64,000 nucleotides of DNA from Limonium bicolor (taxonomy: Eukaryota > Streptophyta > Magnoliopsida > Caryophyllales > Plumbaginaceae): positions 402,006,438-402,070,437 of the forward strand of contig CM041778.1 in NCBI GenBank assembly GCA_023374045.1, read 5' to 3'. Both the position numbers and the translations under genes were made by a program. Position 1 is the first letter of the stretch. Each line of letters starts with the position of its first letter. The notes below the pieces were generated by a model. That model worked only from the letters and a program-made list of their open reading frames with translations. It had not been told where the DNA came from and searched no databases. Shown here piece after piece: positions 58,760 to 64,000 of this stretch.

Positions 58760-60609
58760 CTAGACAACGGCCGCTAAGGTGGATGAAGGTGGAGGTGAAG
58801 AAGATTCAGAAGAAGCCGCTAGGGAAGCGGAGAGGCTAGAAGAGCTAGGAGTAGGGAGACCCTGCTTCTTCGCCTCCCGACGCGCCTTCCTCTTCTTCTT
58901 GTCCTTCCAGAGGAGACTCTTAATCAATGCAGTCATCGAACACTTAACCGTCGTCTTGATCTCCTTCCTTATCTTCTTTCTGTCGGTCGCCATGTTCTTG
59001 TCCATCTTATCTACAACCATTATTAGATGGTCCTCAACCCGCCTCTCATGCTCATCCTGGCGCTGAGTAATGTGCTCCTCAAAGACCTGTTGACCAGTGG
59101 CAATCACCTGTTGGTGCTACTCAACCGTCTCAACCCGACCGGCAATCTTAGAACAATACCCCTCGTAGCTGGCCCGGAAGGCCACATAATCTGTCTAGGT
59201 ATCCTGCTAAGCCTGGCGGTAGACATCGAAAGACTACCACTGTTAGTCAAGGGTCTACTGAAAATGGTCCATCCTCTCATTAAGAGGACCCATGCCAGTA
59301 GCGGAACCAGAAGTCTGAGGATGCTGATAAGGATGAGGGGTGAAGGAGGAAGGTGGGGGTAACAACAGCTGGGGCTCATCTCCCTAATAGCTAGGGTAGT
59401 CCTGAGCAGTGGCATGTGCTTTAGGTCTCTGCTCTGAAGGAACATACCGGTACTCTCCCGATGTAGACTCTCGAAACCACCATCGTCGAAGAAGAGCAAG
59501 GTCGATGAGGGAGGACTCATGGTGATACTGAAGAGTCCATGGAATCCGATCCTCCCCCAAAGTCTGGATGATGATATGCTGGTTAAGGAGCATCAGGAAT
59601 ATGGGGCGCTGGGTATCTCTTTGTAGGATCGACCGAACCAACTGAGTAAACATTAGTCGGTGTACCAGAAACCGTGCTGCAACAGTACCCTGAAATGGCC
59701 CACGAAGATACTCGAGAAGTACGCAGTCCATGTCATTAAGCTCATCATGCTTACAGTGTCTAATGTTATGTCTAACAATCTCCATAGCCACTCGAAGCTG
59801 TAGATCAGTGATGAATGTGACAGGGATCACGGGACGAGCTTTGGTGTGGGTCCAATCCATGTATCGGACCCGTGACCCAAACTGAGCAAGAATGGCTGAA
59901 TGGGCAGTGGTAAGGTACTGCCTAGTGAATGAGCTTTGCCTCGGGTCATAAGCAATGTCTAGAGCATCTACTATGCTATGAGGTGTAACCAGAATATGAA
60001 TAGAAGAGACGTAGGAGCAAATATGTACCTCAGATACTTGGGGTGGCCCAAGAAACTCAGCATTAGCATAGAACTCTCGTACAAGGTCGGAGTAGTGTTG
60101 ATGACCGATCTCTAGTACTCCCATCCATCCATGCCTCTGGAAGAGGGAGGTGATATGAGATAACTGGCGCACATTCTGATCGATGTGCCGCTGCTGGAAG
60201 CCCTTGCCCTTCTGTTTGGATTGATGGTAGTAGCGGGGGCTTCAGAGTTGATGAACTCCACTGCATCAAACTAGGGGTCCTCCTGGATACGGGACGGTAA
60301 AGTATAAGGCGTGCCAAAGTCGTCCAGCTCAGACGCTATGGATGTCGAGCCTGGTCCACTCTGAACCTCAGGAGATGGTCACTTCTTCTTTCTCTCTGTT
60401 TTAGCTTTCTTGGTATGCTAGGGAGCACTACTGGAAGCTGGCTCCTTGCCTGCCCTTCTGGTAGAACGACGAGGTGGCTCAGGTACAGGAGGAGCCTTCT
60501 CCTCTGTGGTGGCGTCTGCTACGGCTGCATCAGCCTACTCAAATAGCTCATCCTCCTCAGAGTCGAAGTAAGAAGCGTGTGGAGGAGTGGTTGCTCTTCT
60601 GCGAGGCAT
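58760..60609 (-). pseudogene. ORF1 of the third gypsy element (putative plant transposon protein type), with many TAG stops
   Basis: The ATG at 60609 begins MPRRRATTPPHASYFDSEED. The main block (60172-59384) has ITSLFQRHGWMGVLEIGHQH, YSDLVREFYANAEFLGPPQV, MDCVLLEYLRGPFQGTVAAR and FLVHRLMFTQLVRSIL, which matches the protein relic at 52317-53239 (ELVIEFYTNL...). The C-terminal block (59107-58760) is a charged coiled segment (HITQRQDEHERRVEDHLIMV) with a KKRKARREAKKQ tail and a Ser-rich end. The 60172 and 59107 segments are in the same frame. The stops between and before them are mostly TAG where a Gln is expected. One frame change lies near 60240. Full reading length would be about 615 residues. 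Function is unknown; the type is found next to gag in Tat/Athila elements. Confidence 0.75.
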
Positions 60610-60829
60610 CTATAGAAAAGAGAGAAAGCAGAATACCACGCAACAGGTTATCAATGTTAGTTCAACAGATTTTTAGAAATTAGAATCTTGAATAACCTAT
60701 AGTTGTGCCATGATTCCTGTAATTTAGATGCCTTATCTAAGAATTTGCAACAAAACAATATTGTAGGCATTAAATCAGAAGAATAGAGTCACAATAAACA
60801 AAGGCAGAGCAACCAGACAGACGTGCCAG

Positions 60830-61440
60830 GTGTAGTGTCGGACAGAAGCAACCCGACATATTCAACATCAAGAGTGCTGGATAGGATGCTGGACAGGAAT
60901 CACCCGGCATGTTCAATCAGCAGTGTGCCGGACAGAGGGGATCCGGCACGTGCATCCGACACATTCAACTCTGAACCCAGTTTTTATAGAAATTGAACAG
61001 AACCACACAAATTATTTAGAAATTAACTAAAACAGGTGCGATAGTCCTTAGATCAATTTACTAAGCTACAAATCTATCAAATTTGACATATTGGACTGAA
61101 AAAAAAAACAAAAATCAAATTTGAACTAAAAATAAGAGGATTAAGGGAACCTGGTTTAGTTTGAAAATGTAGAAATGGAAGGGCAGGAGCAGAATGCAAG
61201 TGCTCTGGTTTCCTGGTGGCGTTCTTGGGATGCGCTTGAGCGTTGCTTGGAGCTCAGTGGAGGTGTGGCGTCTCGAGTTATTCTGGAGCTGCTGTGCGGG
61301 GTGTTTATGTAGGGTAAAAAGTGAAAGGTTGTAAAAACTTAACTTACCCGTTATATTTTTTCAGAAACCGCGACGTGCCGGGTTTCCCGTATTCGGCACA
61401 TTTAGTTTTAGGATGCCGAGTATATCCCACCCGGCGCTAT
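60830..61440. repeat. GCCGGAC / CCGGCAC words, right side of the third element
   Basis: At least seven words of the type gtgccggacagaggggatccggca, spaced 20-60 bp, lie at 60835-60965, and further ones at 61370-61440. They form short inverted pairs with variable centres. Confidence 0.6.
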
Positions 61441-61446
61441 GCACGG

Positions 61447-64000
61447 TGTAGACACCCAAAATTCTCACCCAAAAAAATGGTAATAGTAACTAAAATAAGA
61501 GGGGTCGTCGCCTTTCTTTCTCAAAATGTATTTACATGCATGCCAAAATGAAACCATCGTTTTACGATAAAATTTTAAACCAATTTTCAAGCATTTTAGA
61601 AAAACCCAATTTTTTGTAGATGAATTTTCAAACAATAATATGTCTTAGACTTACCCTTTTATTTAGTTATTTTCAATTTAATATCCTTAGTCGTGGGCAT
61701 TTCATTTACTTTATTTTACTTATATTATTTTGTCATTTTTCATGTATTATTTTGTAAAGGAAACATTTCATTTTATCCCTTTTAGTCATACCCTGCTTGT
61801 TATATTTTTTAAAAACATTAGCGTTTCTGATGATTTTCCTCATGTCAAATTATAGCTTTTGTCTTCTCTCCCTCAGTTTGTTATGAAGTTCTATTGTAGC
61901 GAGCCTTTTCCTTTCTTATTTTTTGACAGACCAAAACTTGGTCTTAACCCAATTTTCAGTCAAACCCCAACTCATCCTATCCAAGCTTACAGCCCAAAAC
62001 TGAAGCCCACATTAAAACCCAACCCATCTCCTAAACCCTAGAATCCACCCTTTCTCATTATAAGACAACAAGAAACCCTACAGAGAGGACCCAACCGACA
62101 CCTTCATCTCCTTTATTATCTTCTTTTCTTCTTCATTCTAAAAAAGAACTAGAACCCTGACGACTTCACTCTCTGCAATTGACATTCCCGATTTACCTAT
62201 ATTCATCGATCAACACTACTTCATTCTTCTTCAACCTTGAAATCCCCATCACCCCCATCCCATCGGAAATACTCCGTACCCAAAATCGGATCTCCTCTGA
62301 AAATCCCCTCACCATTCACAAAACCTGGCTTCGATCATCGTGGAGATCTCCTTCGAAGTCCCAGCACTCGCCAAACGTTGATGCTCAACGACTGTTCATT
62401 CATCCCATGTCTTCACGTTTTGATTTGTTCTATCCTCATCTCGATGGCCTTGAGTCTTCCTCCTGACTTGGAGAATGACTTTGAACTTTATATGATTCTG
62501 AGCTTGAGTTAATGGTGGTACTACTGTTGTCTTTTGCTCAATCTATTCTTCCAGTTAGTCACTCGGTTGTCTTGGGTTATGGCCAATTTGGTGTACTCTG
62601 AAACTGCCTCGAGAAGAAGGAGGCTCTCTGGATCGGCTTCTGCGCAAGGAATTACCGGTTGTTCCTCTATTGGTACTCTCCTTTTGTCTCAGTCTTGGTA
62701 TAACTCGCTAGACTGATATAATCTGTTGCAAATTCATCTCCAATTCTCTTGAGGTCTATGTTATCAATACAGTTTGATATCGGTCTATTCATTTCATTTA
62801 AGTCGTCGTGCTTAACTTGGGTATATTTCTTGACTGAATGCTCACTTTATACTTGATTTAATGCTTTGAGATCGAGCAGAGTTTTGTACCTTTGCTCTGA
62901 TGAAGTTGTGGATTGATGAACGCGTATCTTCATAGTTCATTATTGTGTTTCATTATAACCTTGTTTAGTATTATGAGAACAGTTTGGTCCCTTTGCTCCA
63001 GTCGTACGATTTGTTCTATTTGTTGCCTTAATGATGAGAAGAAACCCCTCTGACTGCGCTGGAGTATGAGCTTGCCTAGTTTGAACGTCTCAACTTGTGG
63101 GCCGGTTTATCTTGCCAAACCCGATGCTGATATTTGTGTTAGCTTTGTGAAACATGATTAATTTGATATCTGAACTTCTTGCTAGTCTCTCCATGAAAGC
63201 TTGCATACAGGAAAAGACAAGTACGTACAATTGACAGACTATGAGCTGATCCAGTTTGGAATTTGATGTTGGGCTTTGACTATGTTTGGGGCTTTCAATA
63301 ACCTAATTTGGAGCGGCCAATTATGGGGCCATTTATGTAAACTTGGTGGTCTGTGATTTTATTTCACTTTTTCCAGTGCTACGTGTTAATTCTATTTGGT
63401 GTAATTGCTCCTTACACTTTTTGTTACATGTTCTGATCGAGGTACATTTTCCCTTTACAACTTGCGCTGGACTTGATCGGATGACTTTGGGCCGGTACAC
63501 TACTTTTGCGACTCGGGCTGAACTTGACCGAATAACTTTGGGCTTTACATCTTTGGGCTTTACTAAAGCTCTTCATGGGTTTGGAAATTTAGTTGTTCTG
63601 TTCTTCTTTATTACGCCTTAATTATCTTTGATGATTAACTGCTCCTTGCGCATTGATATGGGGCTTGGAAATTAATTTGAAACTAGCATGACTTGTCTCC
63701 TGCGCTTAGATGAGAACATGAATCGAGTGATAGTTGCACGAATATTATGAAAGATAATCACTTGTTGGCTGGTTGGTCCTTATTAATTATTCATCTTAGA
63801 GGGAAATGATTAAAAACCCTTCTAGGTATGATCCCACACGACTCACAACTTCACCTCTTCGATACTACACTTTGGTTGAGTCATAATCGAAGATGACGAA
63901 TTAATTTGAGTAGCAACCCCAATGCTTGATTTATCTTACAATTCTTAGCATTCGTTGGCAGCTTGTAACTCTTTTCTATGTTCAAGGTTGGGGTGTGGGA
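61447..64000 (+). mobile_element. Start of another LTR retrotransposon (TGTAGACACCC LTR), cut by the window edge
   Basis: TGTAGACACCCAAAATTCTC at 61447 has the form of a gypsy LTR start. A TATA-like cattataagacaac occurs near 62055, followed by a pyrimidine-rich leader. Small open frames (for example 62179-62466) have no recognised family. The LTR end, primer site and any coding region would lie beyond 64000. Confidence 0.5.

Larger units (their letters stand above)
55981..61446 (-). mobile_element. Third gypsy-type element, minus strand, with ORF1 only
   Basis: Between the LTR ending at 55980 and the LTR starting at 61447 lies a minus-strand unit. Its upstream side (61446-60620) has GCCGG/CCGGC words, followed by an ORF1 gene (60609-58760), a T/A-rich stretch (58750-57480) and a second side with GCCGG words (57300-56330). 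The segment 56040-56280, with ggtcggaata and atcaaacccaagggac words, is typical of the ends of Athila/Tat-type elements. No gag-pol is seen. The exact LTR borders were not found. Confidence 0.5.

Noticed and set aside
1..64000. tRNA and rRNA genes
   Set aside because: I looked for the tRNA A- and B-box pattern with closing stems and for conserved rRNA stretches and saw none I could support; a tRNA scan would settle it.

Overview
The window is nuclear DNA of a flowering plant, probably a eudicot with a large repeat-rich genome. The evidence is spliced genes with GT-AG introns, an intact gene for the beta subunit of translation factor eIF2, and dense nested plant transposons (CACTA, hAT, Mutator-like, Tourist, Stowaway, Ty1-copia, Ty3-gypsy, LINE). 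The species cannot be fixed from the sequence.

Layout. 1-4476 is LTR sequence of two Ty3-gypsy-type families in reverse orientation. 4477-10180 is a decayed plant-mobile-domain (PMD) gene on the minus strand. It is broken by an LTR at 4476, a 422-bp Mutator-type MITE and a 4.2-kb hAT transposon with a dead transposase. 10600-14350 holds palindromic short repeats, more MITEs and AT-rich duplications. 14985-32385 is an old tandem duplication of a unit of about 1.4 kb. Copy A was split by a Tourist MITE, then a non-autonomous CACTA inside the MITE, then a 10.45-kb CACTA inside that one. Copy B (29815-32385) preserves the site without the outer CACTA. The inner CACTA carries a TNP2-type transposase relic and a second multi-exon gene with a Transposase_24 region followed by a Ulp1-type (C48) protease domain whose catalytic residues are kept.

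32386-44250 is the gene island. It holds a tiny two-exon gene (46 residues, 33015-33288, minus) with a TATA box, several MITEs, a 5'-truncated LINE with perfect 12-bp target duplications, and the eIF2-beta gene (38163-44000, minus, 270 residues in nine coding exons plus a non-coding first exon). The last eIF2-beta intron contains eight units, about 80 nt each and spaced about 146 bp, in the sense orientation. They have C-box-like and D-box motifs and a terminal stem, which is the layout of an intron-hosted C/D snoRNA cluster. This is the most interesting observation in the window.

44540-64000 is retroelement sequence. It contains a decayed Ty1-copia 3' half, then Ty3-gypsy (Tat/Ogre or Athila-like) pieces: an LTR flanked by both a polypurine tract and a primer-binding-like site, four consecutive minisatellite arrays, two degenerate ORF1 genes of the putative plant transposon protein type (one dense in TAG stops where CAG is expected), a 2.7-kb LTR, and the start of another LTR running off the right edge.

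Only the eIF2-beta gene, with its candidate intronic snoRNAs, and the 46-residue gene look like functioning host genes. Nearly everything else is mobile DNA in various states of decay.
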